A stretch of DNA of 37,674 nucleotides from Thermoproteota archaeon (GTDB lineage: Archaea; Thermoproteota; Methanomethylicia; Methanomethylicales; JAGHCH01): contig JAGHCH010000061.1 of the NCBI GenBank assembly GCA_021160575.1, forward strand, positions 1 to 37,674, read 5' to 3'. The translations under genes and the position numbers were made by a program. The notes below the pieces were generated by a model. It was not told the origin of the DNA. It did no database searches and saw only the letters and a list, made by a program, of their open reading frames with translations. Positions 9,272 through 18,170 of this stretch are shown in pieces; positions within the stretch are counted from its first letter, which is position 1, and each line of letters opens with the position of its first letter.

Positions 9272-10066
9272 ATGGTGTTGCCATTGACTTCGAGGGATCT
9301 AATAAAGCGATCCCTCACAGTGGAGATCTCAGCTATACTCACCTTTCTCGCTCTATGGGAGGCAGTGGCTAGGTTCAAGCTATTGCCTGCTTATGCTCTC
9401 CCATCGATAGAGGAGGTTGTAGCAGCCCTCTACAGCCAGGCAGCCCTTGGGAATCTAACCTATGCCTTACCCCACAGTCTCCTCCACCTAGCTTTAGGTT
9501 TCGCCGCAGCCTTTGCAGTAGCCTTGCCTTTAGGCATGGCTATGGGCTGGTATAGAACTGCTCAACGCTTCTTTGAACCTCTCATCGGGATCTTCAGACC
9601 AATTCCGCCAATAGCATGGATTCCCTTCGCCCTCCTCTTTTTTGTCTCCCTTCTCCAAGCTTCAGCCTTCATTATCTTCATAGGCGCCTTCTTCCCCTTG
9701 GTCACTAACATCTTCTTTGGCTTCCGCAATGTTCCTAAGCAGCTGGCCGAGATAGCTCACTCCTTCGGAGCATCTGAGAGGGAGATTCTCCTGAAAGTAG
9801 CTTTTCCCTCAGCTCTACCCTCAGTACTCACTGGAGTGAAAGTAGGGCTGGGAGTGGCTTGGATGTGCGTGGTTGCGGCGGAGATGTTTGGCGCCCCAGG
9901 TTTAGGCTTCATGATCATGCAGATGCGTTACGTACACGATATAGCTGGCGTGGTAGCCTACATGGCGGTCATAGGTGCACTAGGCCTTCTTCTTGAGTTC
10001 CTAGTCAAACTTCTCGAACGCAAGCTCCTCAAGTGGAAAATCGGGCTAGTAGCGGAGGGAATCTAA
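9272..10066 (+). CDS. ABC transporter permease, SsuC/TauC-like
   Basis: Multi-TM protein with the BPD_transp EAA loop 'EIAHSFGASEREILLKVAFPSALPSVLTGVKVGLGVAWMCVVAAEM'. Confidence 0.92.
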   Translation: MVLPLTSRDLIKRSLTVEISAILTFLALWEAVARFKLLPAYALPSIEEVVAALYSQAALGNLTYALPHSLLHLALGFAAAFAVALPLGMAMGWYRTAQRFFEPLIGIFRPIPPIAWIPFALLFFVSLLQASAFIIFIGAFFPLVTNIFFGFRNVPKQLAEIAHSFGASEREILLKVAFPSALPSVLTGVKVGLGVAWMCVVAAEMFGAPGLGFMIMQMRYVHDIAGVVAYMAVIGALGLLLEFLVKLLERKLLKWKIGLVAEGI

Positions 10067-10815
10067 TGAAACCAGAGATTATTGCTGATTCTCTCGTGAA
10101 GAGGTTCAACGATCTTTTGGTGTTAAACCACGTATCCTTCAATGTTTATCCCGGTGAGTTTCTCTGCATTGTTGGCCCCTCCGGATGCGGCAAATCTACA
10201 CTTATCAGAATTTTATTAGGGCTCGAGAAACCTGATGAAGGTCGCGTGGAAATCCATGGACATTCTCCAAATCCAAGGATGTGCAAGTGCATAGGCTACG
10301 TCCCACAAGATGACGCGCTCTTCCCGTGGAGAACAGTGCTCAAAAATGTGCTCTTCGGCTTAGAGCTGAAAAACGAAAACGGGGAAAAAGCTCTCGAAAA
10401 GGCCCACCAAACCATAAAGATGGTAGGTCTCTCCGGGTTTGAAAACTACTATCCTCACCAGCTCTCAGGAGGTATGCGGAAACGAGTAGCGCTTGCCAGA
10501 GCCGTAGCCGTTGATCCCCAAATACTACTCATGGACGAGCCTTTTGCCAACATCGATGCCCAGACGCGGGCCCTCCTTCAAGTGGAGCTCATGAACATAT
10601 GGTCTAGGCTGAGAAAGACGGTGGTCTTTGTTACTCACAACGTTGAAGAAGCAGTGTTCCTAGCCGATAGGGTTCTGGTTCTCACCAAGAGGCCAGCCAA
10701 GGTGAAGGCTGAGATCCCTATAGAGCTTCCACGCCCCAGAAAGCGGTTAAGCCCACAGTTTATTTCTGTTAGAGAACGCATCATAAGAATGCTAAAAGAG
10801 GAAGTTTCAATATAA
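10066..10815 (+). CDS. ABC transporter ATP-binding protein, SsuB/TauB-like
   Basis: Walker A 'GPSGCGKST', signature 'LSGGMRKRVALARA', Walker B 'ILLMDEPF'. SD-like GGAGGG precedes the ATG at 10066. Confidence 0.93.
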   Translation: MKPEIIADSLVKRFNDLLVLNHVSFNVYPGEFLCIVGPSGCGKSTLIRILLGLEKPDEGRVEIHGHSPNPRMCKCIGYVPQDDALFPWRTVLKNVLFGLELKNENGEKALEKAHQTIKMVGLSGFENYYPHQLSGGMRKRVALARAVAVDPQILLMDEPFANIDAQTRALLQVELMNIWSRLRKTVVFVTHNVEEAVFLADRVLVLTKRPAKVKAEIPIELPRPRKRLSPQFISVRERIIRMLKEEVSI

Positions 10816-10883
10816 CACATACTTCACTTTTCATTAATTAGTGGGTTTTAAAGAATCTGATTTTTACTAAAAGTGGGCGAAAG

Positions 10884-10891
10884 CTATTTAG
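10884..10891 (+). promoter_or_regulatory. Possible TATA element for mcrBGA (leaderless transcript)
   Basis: 'GCGAAAGCTATTTAG' lies about 20-25 nt upstream of the mcrB ATG (10908) in an AT-rich 93-nt gap. Confidence 0.3.
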
Positions 10892-10907
10892 TCTAAGCTC
10901 GCCTCTA

Positions 10908-12281
10908 ATGGATTACTGCCAGAAAGGCGTTTTAAAGAGGGAAGATATCTTGCCTAGGTACCCTGATAAAATAGACCTCTATGACGACCGTGGTAACCTC
11001 GTTGACACCAATGTGCCTCTTGAGGCCATTAGCCCTCTTCTGAACCCGGCTATCAAGCAGATGGTGCAGCTCATCAAGAGGTGTGTCGTCGTTGACCTCG
11101 AGGGTCTTGAAAAGGCTTTGGCCACTGGCGCTGTAGGTGGCGCTCGATGCATAGTGGCTGGTCGTTCTCTAAAGCTAGACCTAGTGGCAAACGCTGAAGC
11201 CATTGCTGACAAACTGGCTGAGTGCATTCGCGTGAAGCCAGACGACGACACTGAGGTCAAGGTCATAAGGGGAGGCAAGACCCTTCTAGTCTACGTCCCT
11301 AGCACAAGGTTCGAGGCTGGCGTTGAGTACACCACTGGCTGCACCACGGTTGCCGCTGGCCTTTGCTACACCATTATTGAGATGTTCAACGTAGACCTCT
11401 TCGACGCAGATCTTATCCACACTGCGGTCTGGGGTAGGCATCCGCAGACCGTAGATATGCTCGGCGGCTTCGTGAAGATGCTCTTAGCGATGCCTCAGGC
11501 AAATGAGGGTCCCGGCTATGCTCTGAGAAACGTCCCTGTAGCCCACTTGGCCATTATCACTAGGAAGAACGCCATGAATGCCGCTGCTCTAGCCTCAATC
11601 TTGGAGCACACTGCAGCTTTCGAGATGGGCGACGCCATCGGGCCCTTCGAGAGGCTTCACCTCCTAGGCCTAGCTTATCAAGGCTTAAATGCCAACAACA
11701 TGGTCTACGATCTAGTTAAGGAGAATGGCAACGGCACTCTAGGCGACGTTGTCCGATCCACTGTGAGGCGCGCTGTTGAGGATGGTGTGATCAGACCTCT
11801 TAAGAAGCTGTCTTCTGGCTATACCGTCTACACAACCGATGACCTACCGCTGTGGAATGCCTATGCCGCTGCTGGCCTCATGGCTGGAACCATGGTAGTC
11901 TGCGGTGCAGCTAGGGCGATGCAGCATATACCTTCAGTCATGATATACTTCAACGATCTAATTGAGAGGGAGACTGGTCTCCCCGGCGTAGACTTCGGCA
12001 GAGTTGCCGGAACAGGTGTGGAGATGAGCTTCTTCAGCCACTCCATCTACGGCGGAGGCAACCCCGTGGTCTTCCACGGCAACCACATTGTCACAAGGCA
12101 CTCAAAGGGCTTCGTCATCCCATGCGCCGCAGCTGCAGTAGCCCTAGATGCTGGAACAGTGGGCTTCACACCAGAGAGAGTTAGCGGAGTAGTCGGTGAG
12201 GCTCTAGGCGAGGTGCCTCTACTCAGAGAGCCTCTAAAGCATGTAGCTCAAGCAGCTTCTCAAATTAAGGGGGAGATATGA
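10908..12281 (+). CDS. mcrB: Methyl-coenzyme M reductase, beta subunit
   Basis: 457 aa; 'TGCTTVAAGLCYTIIEMFNVDLFDADLIHTAVWGRHPQTVDMLGG' and active-site 'SFFSHSIYGGGNPVVFHGNHIVTRHSKGFVIPC'. Confidence 0.98.
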   Translation: MDYCQKGVLKREDILPRYPDKIDLYDDRGNLVDTNVPLEAISPLLNPAIKQMVQLIKRCVVVDLEGLEKALATGAVGGARCIVAGRSLKLDLVANAEAIADKLAECIRVKPDDDTEVKVIRGGKTLLVYVPSTRFEAGVEYTTGCTTVAAGLCYTIIEMFNVDLFDADLIHTAVWGRHPQTVDMLGGFVKMLLAMPQANEGPGYALRNVPVAHLAIITRKNAMNAAALASILEHTAAFEMGDAIGPFERLHLLGLAYQGLNANNMVYDLVKENGNGTLGDVVRSTVRRAVEDGVIRPLKKLSSGYTVYTTDDLPLWNAYAAAGLMAGTMVVCGAARAMQHIPSVMIYFNDLIERETGLPGVDFGRVAGTGVEMSFFSHSIYGGGNPVVFHGNHIVTRHSKGFVIPCAAAAVALDAGTVGFTPERVSGVVGEALGEVPLLREPLKHVAQAASQIKGEI

Positions 12282-12282
12282 A

Positions 12283-13059
12283 ATGTCCGAGTGGAAGCCT
12301 CAATTTTACCCAGGTCAGAGCTCCATAGCCGCCAATCGCAGAAAGTATATTGACCCGTCCTTCCGGCCTAGGAAAATACGCTCGGTAAGCGACGAAGATA
12401 TCGTCAAGCTGCTAGGGCACCGAGCTCCCGGAGAAGCCTACAGATCGGTCCATCCACCACTCGAGGAGATGGGAGAGCCAGATTGTCCAATACGAAAGCT
12501 AGTAACACCGACTCCTGGTGCCAAGGCAGGTGACAGAATTCGATATATACAGTTCACTGACTCCGTATACTTCTCGCCACTAGTTCCATACATGAGGGCT
12601 TGGGTGGGCCATTCAAGGTACCGTGGCGTGGACATAGGTGTCCTATCTGGAAGAAGCCCCCTTGAGGCCAGAGAAAGGGACGTGGAAATAATTGCAAAGG
12701 AGTTCATAGAGACCGAATGGTTTGATGCTGCTAGGACTGCTGTCAGAGGCGCTACTGTGCACGGGCACTCTCTTAGGCTAGATGAGAACGGCTTAATGTT
12801 CGATGCCCTACGAAGATACGTCTACGACAAAGAGACAGGTGAAGTTGTCTACGTAAAGGATCAAGTAGGTGTGCCACTAGACAAGCCTATCTCCGTAGGT
12901 AAGCCGCTGCCTGAAGAAGAGCTTAAGAAGGTCACAACTACCTTCCGTGTGGACGGCGTGCCTTTCAGAGAGGACAAGGAGCTCATTGAGTTTGTCCAGC
13001 GTGTTCATGAGCTTAGAACAAGAGCTGGCTTCAACCCTGAGAAAGTAAAAGGTATTTAG
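12283..13059 (+). CDS. mcrG: Methyl-coenzyme M reductase, gamma subunit
   Basis: 258 aa; '[21 protein letters not shown]...[32 protein letters not shown]'; positioned between mcrB and mcrA. Confidence 0.98.
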   Translation: MSEWKPQFYPGQSSIAANRRKYIDPSFRPRKIRSVSDEDIVKLLGHRAPGEAYRSVHPPLEEMGEPDCPIRKLVTPTPGAKAGDRIRYIQFTDSVYFSPLVPYMRAWVGHSRYRGVDIGVLSGRSPLEARERDVEIIAKEFIETEWFDAARTAVRGATVHGHSLRLDENGLMFDALRRYVYDKETGEVVYVKDQVGVPLDKPISVGKPLPEEELKKVTTTFRVDGVPFREDKELIEFVQRVHELRTRAGFNPEKVKGI

Positions 13060-13063
13060 AGTC

Positions 13064-14794
13064 ATGGTTAAAAGTAGGGGAAGGAGGGAAAGATCGAAAA
13101 TGAGTGCTCGAGGCCCTGAATATTACACAGACAGGGAGAAGATGTTCCTCTTCGCGCTGAGGAGGAAGTTCAAGGAGAAGCCTGAAGAGCGCTACACCAA
13201 GTTCTACATCTATGGAGGCTGGCAGCAGTCAAAGCGCAAGCGCGAGTTCGTCGAGTGGGCTAAGAAGTTGGAGAAGGAGAGAGGCATACCCTTCTACAAC
13301 CCAGACCTACACCTAGGAGGTATCCCCGTAGGTCAAAGAGTCCTCATGAGCTACCAGCTCTCAGGCACCGACATCTTCTGCGACTGTGACGACCTCCACT
13401 TCTGCAATAACGCCGCCATGATGCAGATGTGGTGGGACATCCGCAGAACAGTCATTGTAGGGCTAGACATGGCTCATACCATCCTAGAGAAGAGGCTGGG
13501 CAAGGAGGTCACCCCTGAGACAATCAACCACTACTTAGAAGTTCTGAACCACGCTCTGCCTGGTGCAGCTGTAGTGCAAGAGCACATGGTTGAGATTCAC
13601 CCCGCCATAGTAGCCGACAGCTATGTGAAGGTCTTCACTGGAGACGACGAGCTGGCCGACGAGATTGATGATAGATTCCTCATTGATATCAACAAGGAGT
13701 TCCCGCCAGAGCATGCTGAGCAGCTCAAGAAGGCTATCGGCAAGAGGCTCTATCAAGTCCTTAGAATGCCCACCATCGTAGCCATGACCTGCGATGGAGG
13801 CACAATGTACAGATGGGCTGCTATGCAAATCTCGATGTCAATGATCAACTCCTACAAGCTGATGGCTGGAGAGTCAGCCATCGCAGAGTTCGCCTACGCT
13901 GCCAAGCACGCTGAGGTCATTGTTATGGGCACGCCCATGCCCTGGAGAAGAATTAGATCACCCAATGAGCCTGGAGGCATACCTCTAGGCTACATCGCCG
14001 ACATCTGCCAAGCTTCAAGGGTGCGCCCAGACGACCCAACATGGGTTGCCCTAGAAGTCATCTCAATGGCCGCCGTGCTCTACGACCAGTTCTGGTTCGG
14101 CAGCTACATGAGCGGAGGCGTAGGCTTCACCCAGTACGCCACCGCAACCTACACTGACAACATCCTAGACGACTACTGCTACTACGGAGCCGACTACGTC
14201 CAGAAGAAGTATGGAGGCTTCGCCAAGGCTAAGCCAAGCTTCGACGTCATCAAGGATGTAGCCACCGAGGTCACCCTCTACGGCCTAGAGCAGTACGAGC
14301 TTTATCCATCGCTGATGGAGACCCACTTCGGAGGCAGCCAGAGAGCCGCCGTAGTCGCAGCTGGCGCCGGAGTCTCCGTATCTCTAGCTACTGGCCACGC
14401 TACCGCCGGAGTGAATGGCTGGTATCTGAGCCAGCTCCTCCACAAGGAATCCATGGGCAGACTGGGCTTCTACGGCTACGACTGCCAGGACCAGTGCGGT
14501 TCAGCTAACAGCTTCAGCTGGAGAAGCGACGAGGGCCTGATGTTCGACCTCAGAGGCGTCAACTACCCGAACTACGCCATGAACGTAGGACACCAGTCCG
14601 CCTACGGAGGCATCGTCTCAGCGGCTCACGGCGCAAGAGGCGACGCTTGGTGTGTCAACCCGCTAATCAAGGTGGCCTTCGCCGACAAGAACCTCAAGTT
14701 CGACTTCACCAGGCCGCGCTACTGCTTCGGCAAGGGCGCTATCAGGGAGTTCCTACCAGCAGGGCTGCTAGATCCGATCATCCCGCCGCACTAA
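13064..14794 (+). CDS. mcrA: Methyl-coenzyme M reductase, alpha subunit (start may be 13100, preceded by GGAGG)
   Basis: '[30 protein letters not shown]', '[27 protein letters not shown]', '[20 protein letters not shown]', C-terminal '[21 protein letters not shown]'. Confidence 0.98.
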   Translation: MVKSRGRRERSKMSARGPEYYTDREKMFLFALRRKFKEKPEERYTKFYIYGGWQQSKRKREFVEWAKKLEKERGIPFYNPDLHLGGIPVGQRVLMSYQLSGTDIFCDCDDLHFCNNAAMMQMWWDIRRTVIVGLDMAHTILEKRLGKEVTPETINHYLEVLNHALPGAAVVQEHMVEIHPAIVADSYVKVFTGDDELADEIDDRFLIDINKEFPPEHAEQLKKAIGKRLYQVLRMPTIVAMTCDGGTMYRWAAMQISMSMINSYKLMAGESAIAEFAYAAKHAEVIVMGTPMPWRRIRSPNEPGGIPLGYIADICQASRVRPDDPTWVALEVISMAAVLYDQFWFGSYMSGGVGFTQYATATYTDNILDDYCYYGADYVQKKYGGFAKAKPSFDVIKDVATEVTLYGLEQYELYPSLMETHFGGSQRAAVVAAGAGVSVSLATGHATAGVNGWYLSQLLHKESMGRLGFYGYDCQDQCGSANSFSWRSDEGLMFDLRGVNYPNYAMNVGHQSAYGGIVSAAHGARGDAWCVNPLIKVAFADKNLKFDFTRPRYCFGKGAIREFLPAGLLDPIIPPH

Positions 14795-14836
14795 AGGGTT
14801 TCTTTTAAATTCTCCAGTTTCCCTTTTCTTGTTTTT

Positions 14837-15469
14837 ATGAACTCAAATCCAGCAATTGACGGTCTCAGACGCATTTTAAGGATAGTTAAAGATCTAGCTA
14901 GCCTGGCCTCTTCCTCTAATTTCAGAGAGGAGGCATCAAGGAGGTACCCTGAGTTTCCCAGCATCGCAGCTCACATCGCGGAGCAGTTTGCTGAAGAATG
15001 CGTCCTTGAAGCCGTACCCCGCATCGAGAGGCAACTGGAGATTGTAGAGAAGTACATGCCTCCTGTGAGGCCAGCTCTGGATCCCATCGCTGGCCTAGAA
15101 CTCGGCATCTATTCAAGGCTCTTTAGCGATCGTGAGATAGGTTTCTTCATGGGTTATCCCGGCTGCTGCGTAGAGAAGTTCGCCAGCGAGCTTCAGATAG
15201 GCTTCACTAAGCAGCACGTGGGGGAACTCGCCGAAGTGCTGAGTGAAAACCAAGTGCTAGTTATTACAGCTGGTTTCATCCCATGCAGCCTAAAGTGTGT
15301 CAAAGCTCGAGAGAAAGGTCTACTGGCGGTTGTTAGCAAAGAGGAGGTATCCCGACTCGAAGAGCTGGAGAAAGAGCTCTATCATGAGCTACCCCACTTC
15401 CACTACGAGTACATGGAGCATTACTACGAATACCTCAGGAAAACCTCGCCTCCACCAACCATAATCTAA
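14837..15469 (+). CDS. DUF483 family protein
   Basis: 210 aa; 'LELGIYSRLFSDREIGFFMGYPGCCVEKFASE...VITAGFIPCSLKCVKAREKG' is characteristic of archaeal DUF483. Confidence 0.75.
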   Translation: MNSNPAIDGLRRILRIVKDLASLASSSNFREEASRRYPEFPSIAAHIAEQFAEECVLEAVPRIERQLEIVEKYMPPVRPALDPIAGLELGIYSRLFSDREIGFFMGYPGCCVEKFASELQIGFTKQHVGELAEVLSENQVLVITAGFIPCSLKCVKAREKGLLAVVSKEEVSRLEELEKELYHELPHFHYEYMEHYYEYLRKTSPPPTII

Positions 15470-15479
15470 GCATAGCGAC

Positions 15480-15880
15480 CTCCGCTCTTTTCTCAATGCT
15501 TAAACCTCTGAAAAACCTTCTTCAGCCTGTCCACTCCGCGCTTTATCTGATAGTCCCAGTAAACCATGTGGATATGCCAAAGACCTTCGGCAAGGAGTGT
15601 GCTTCAAGTCCATCAAAAACAGCTATGTCCCCAGCCTCTCTAAGCTGCAGCTTTTCCTTTCTCTACTGATATCTGCTACATAATGGGCGAACTCGCGGCT
15701 ATGATAGTTTGAGAAAGATCTCTCGGGCGTACGCGTATTGCCTTCCCTCATCTGCTGTAGAAGGCTGGGCAGCTCAGGCGCACATGCTCTGGAAGGTTCT
15801 TGAAAGGCTCATTACTTATAATGAGCTTAGACCCCAGCACCCTGCGTCCTTAGCTGGTCAAGTCAAATACTCTTGAGCAC
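15480..15880. pseudogene. Zone of decayed coding remnants, possibly transposase-related
   Basis: No intact ORF. The - strand reads 'TPERSFSNYHSREFAHYVADISRERK..' and, in another frame, 'LLAEGLWHIHMVYWDYQIKRGVDRLKKVFQRFKH*'. The + strand reads '..MLWKVLERLITYNELRPQHPASLAGQVKYS*', reminiscent of DDE transposase tails. Confidence 0.3.
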
Positions 15881-16000
15881 GTTCCTCACTGAACAGCTGA
15901 TTTTCATGAGCAAACCCTACAGAGCGATACTTTTTTAAAAAGCTGGAATCGATCTCCAGGCCTTTTCTGAATATCATCCGCAATATGTTTCAATGTATAA

Positions 16001-17032
16001 CTATAGGGGCGTTTTAGTAGTCAAATTTACAGCGATCTCCGCTATACCTGCCGAGTATTCGGATACACGCCTTATACTTTCAAGTATCATCCTCAAGGCT
16101 GCTACTTCTCGTGCGTTAAACTTTCCTTTTTCGAGGATTTCAGCCACTAAGCGCTCTTCCCTCATTCTAACCTTTTCTCTAGCCTTAATCGCTTGGTCAG
16201 CTCTAGCGACGTCCCTACCAATAACCGCATCAACCGAGTACTTTAACGCTTCCAATGCATTGTTCACATAGTCCTCCAGCTCTTCCAATAGATTCTCACT
16301 AACTGGTCTACGGATGATCTCCAGTAAGCTCTTACATACAACTACTGCATGATCTGCTACTCTCTCTAAGTGCCTAATCACAAGTCTAAACTCTAAACAA
16401 TCTCTAAGCTCATGCAAGCCTATCTCATGCAGTAGCTCTGGAGAGCGTATAGCTAATGTCAACTGCCGAGTAGCAAGCATGTACAGCCTGTCCACTTCAT
16501 CATCACGATTCATAATCTCCTTCAAGAGTTCCGCGTTTCTCATCTTAAATGCTTTCAAAGCGTCTAAGTACATATGTGTAGCCAGCGAGGCCATTCTTTG
16601 AACAGTTTTTACCACTGGAAAATCCACATGATGAATAAACACTTGCAGGACAAGCTTCTCCATAGTCTCTTCAACTAACTCTACTCCAATTAATGTTCTC
16701 TTGATGATGGTTTTCACCCTCTCAACGCATCTTGGTGGAATCCCCTTGTTTAGCGATGTAACCTCGATGGTGTTGTACCCCGCAATATATGCAGCTACAA
16801 CAAGCCTAGCCAAGGAATCTGGATCATCTTCTGTTACATTGATTCTGGTTAGCTTATCTTTCAATGAAGGGGCTTTCATAGAAGGTGATATCAACAAGGA
16901 GCCATCGGGCAATTCACGGACAAGTAAGATATCCCCCGGCTTTACACCCCTCTTATTTGCCCAGTTCTTAGGCAGCGATATGATATATGTTGCTCCTCCT
17001 GTCAGTTGAACTCTGCGAATGGTCTCCTCCAT
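16001..17032 (-). CDS. phoU: AbrB-domain PhoU-family phosphate uptake regulator
   Basis: N-terminal SpoVT/AbrB-like 'TGGATYIISLPKNWANKRGVKPGDILLV' plus two PhoU-like helical repeats; divergent from pst. Confidence 0.88.
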   Translation of the reverse strand: MEETIRRVQLTGGATYIISLPKNWANKRGVKPGDILLVRELPDGSLLISPSMKAPSLKDKLTRINVTEDDPDSLARLVVAAYIAGYNTIEVTSLNKGIPPRCVERVKTIIKRTLIGVELVEETMEKLVLQVFIHHVDFPVVKTVQRMASLATHMYLDALKAFKMRNAELLKEIMNRDDEVDRLYMLATRQLTLAIRSPELLHEIGLHELRDCLEFRLVIRHLERVADHAVVVCKSLLEIIRRPVSENLLEELEDYVNNALEALKYSVDAVIGRDVARADQAIKAREKVRMREERLVAEILEKGKFNAREVAALRMILESIRRVSEYSAGIAEIAVNLTTKTPL

Positions 17033-17058
17033 GATATCGTCTCCATATTTTATACATG

Positions 17059-17098
17059 ATCTATATAGCCTATCTAAAATAGTGTGGCAATCTATATA
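17059..17098. promoter_or_regulatory. Divergent phoU/pstS promoter region with direct repeat ATCTATATA
   Basis: Exact 9-mer ATCTATATA at 17059-17067 and 17090-17098, 31 nt apart; likely TATA elements and/or an operator. Confidence 0.4.
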
Positions 17099-17133
17099 AA
17101 TCCATTGTCTCCGCCTTCTCCCGGGGATAAAAC

Positions 17134-18165
17134 GTGGAACCTATCAATCAGCGAGGCTTAGGAAAAAGCGGCGTCATCCTAGCAGTGCTAGTAGTTGTTG
17201 TGCTACTGATTTCGGTCACCTACATTCTCCAGCCCAAAGCTGTAGAGATACATCTCTCCGGCTCTACCACTGTCTACCCCCTTGCTACAAAGTGGGCGGA
17301 AGAGTATATGCAAAAGAAACCCAACTATAAGATCGACGTTTCCGGAGGCGGATCTGGCAAAGGTATCAGCGATGTAGCGCAAAACCTCGTAGACATAGGA
17401 ATGTCCTCGCGGCACTTGAAGAGCGAAGAGTTCAAAAAGTATCCTTCGCTAATCCCCATCCCTATCGCTCATGACGCGGTAATGATCATCATAAATTCTA
17501 AGAATCCTGTGCTCAACACATTGCTGGAGAAGGGGATTTCAAGGGATGCTCTCATCAAAATTTACGTTGAGGGCTCTCTCAAGAGCTGGGAGTATGTTGC
17601 TAGCATTGATCTGGATGACGACGGCTACATAGACTACAATGGGACTCACGCACTTAACCCTGAAACTGGCCTCCTTGAGTACATGCCCAGCAATTACAAG
17701 CTTTCTGCAAGCTATGAGATACATCCTATCACGAGAAGCGATGCATCTGGAACCGCAGAAACCTTTGCTGAATTTCTTGGAGTAAACCAAGAAGATCTCA
17801 AGGGTATAGGCGCCTCTGGCAATCCGGGAGTTCTCCAAGCGGTAGCAAGTGATCCACTCGCAATAGGGTATGTGGGCCTTGCCTTTGCCTTCAAGGAAGG
17901 AGTATGCGCCATGCCTATCGACGCCAACAATAATGGCATTATTGAGGAACATGAACGAGTTGATAGCGAGGCTTACGTAGCCAGTCACATAGCTGACTAT
18001 CCAATCTCAAGGATCCTGTTCTTCGTAGTTAATGGTAAGCCCACTAAAGAGGTGGCCGACTTCATCCATTGGTGTCTGACGGAAGGACAGACGTATGTAA
18101 GCGATGTTGGCTACGTCTCACTCACACCAAGCGAAGTTGAGGATGCCTTAAGTCTAATCCGCTGA
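17134..18165 (+). CDS. pstS: Phosphate ABC transporter substrate-binding protein
   Basis: 'IHLSGSTTVYPLATKWAEEYMQKKPNYKIDVSGGGSGKGISDVAQNLVDIGMSSR' PstS signature; GTG start. Confidence 0.94.
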   Translation: MEPINQRGLGKSGVILAVLVVVVLLISVTYILQPKAVEIHLSGSTTVYPLATKWAEEYMQKKPNYKIDVSGGGSGKGISDVAQNLVDIGMSSRHLKSEEFKKYPSLIPIPIAHDAVMIIINSKNPVLNTLLEKGISRDALIKIYVEGSLKSWEYVASIDLDDDGYIDYNGTHALNPETGLLEYMPSNYKLSASYEIHPITRSDASGTAETFAEFLGVNQEDLKGIGASGNPGVLQAVASDPLAIGYVGLAFAFKEGVCAMPIDANNNGIIEEHERVDSEAYVASHIADYPISRILFFVVNGKPTKEVADFIHWCLTEGQTYVSDVGYVSLTPSEVEDALSLIR

Positions 18166-18170
18166 GGGAG

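Noticed and set aside
8162-10815. The mcr-proximal ABC transporter as a phosphate or metal importer
   Set aside because: The substrate-binding protein is NMT1/SsuA-like and the permease is SsuC/TauC-like. Separate bona fide pstSCAB (17134-20789) and ZnuABC-like (24951-27524) operons are present.
13064-14794. McrA as an ANME-1-type or alkyl-CoM reductase (Acr)
   Set aside because: The '[16 protein letters not shown]', '[11 protein letters not shown]' and '[11 protein letters not shown]' segments match the canonical methyl-CoM reductase pattern; no ANME-1-like Cys-rich insert or strongly divergent active site seen. A tree would be decisive.
15993-16271. ORF 15993..16271 (+) as a gene
   Set aside because: Fully antisense to the C-terminus of the AbrB-PhoU gene, no domain features.
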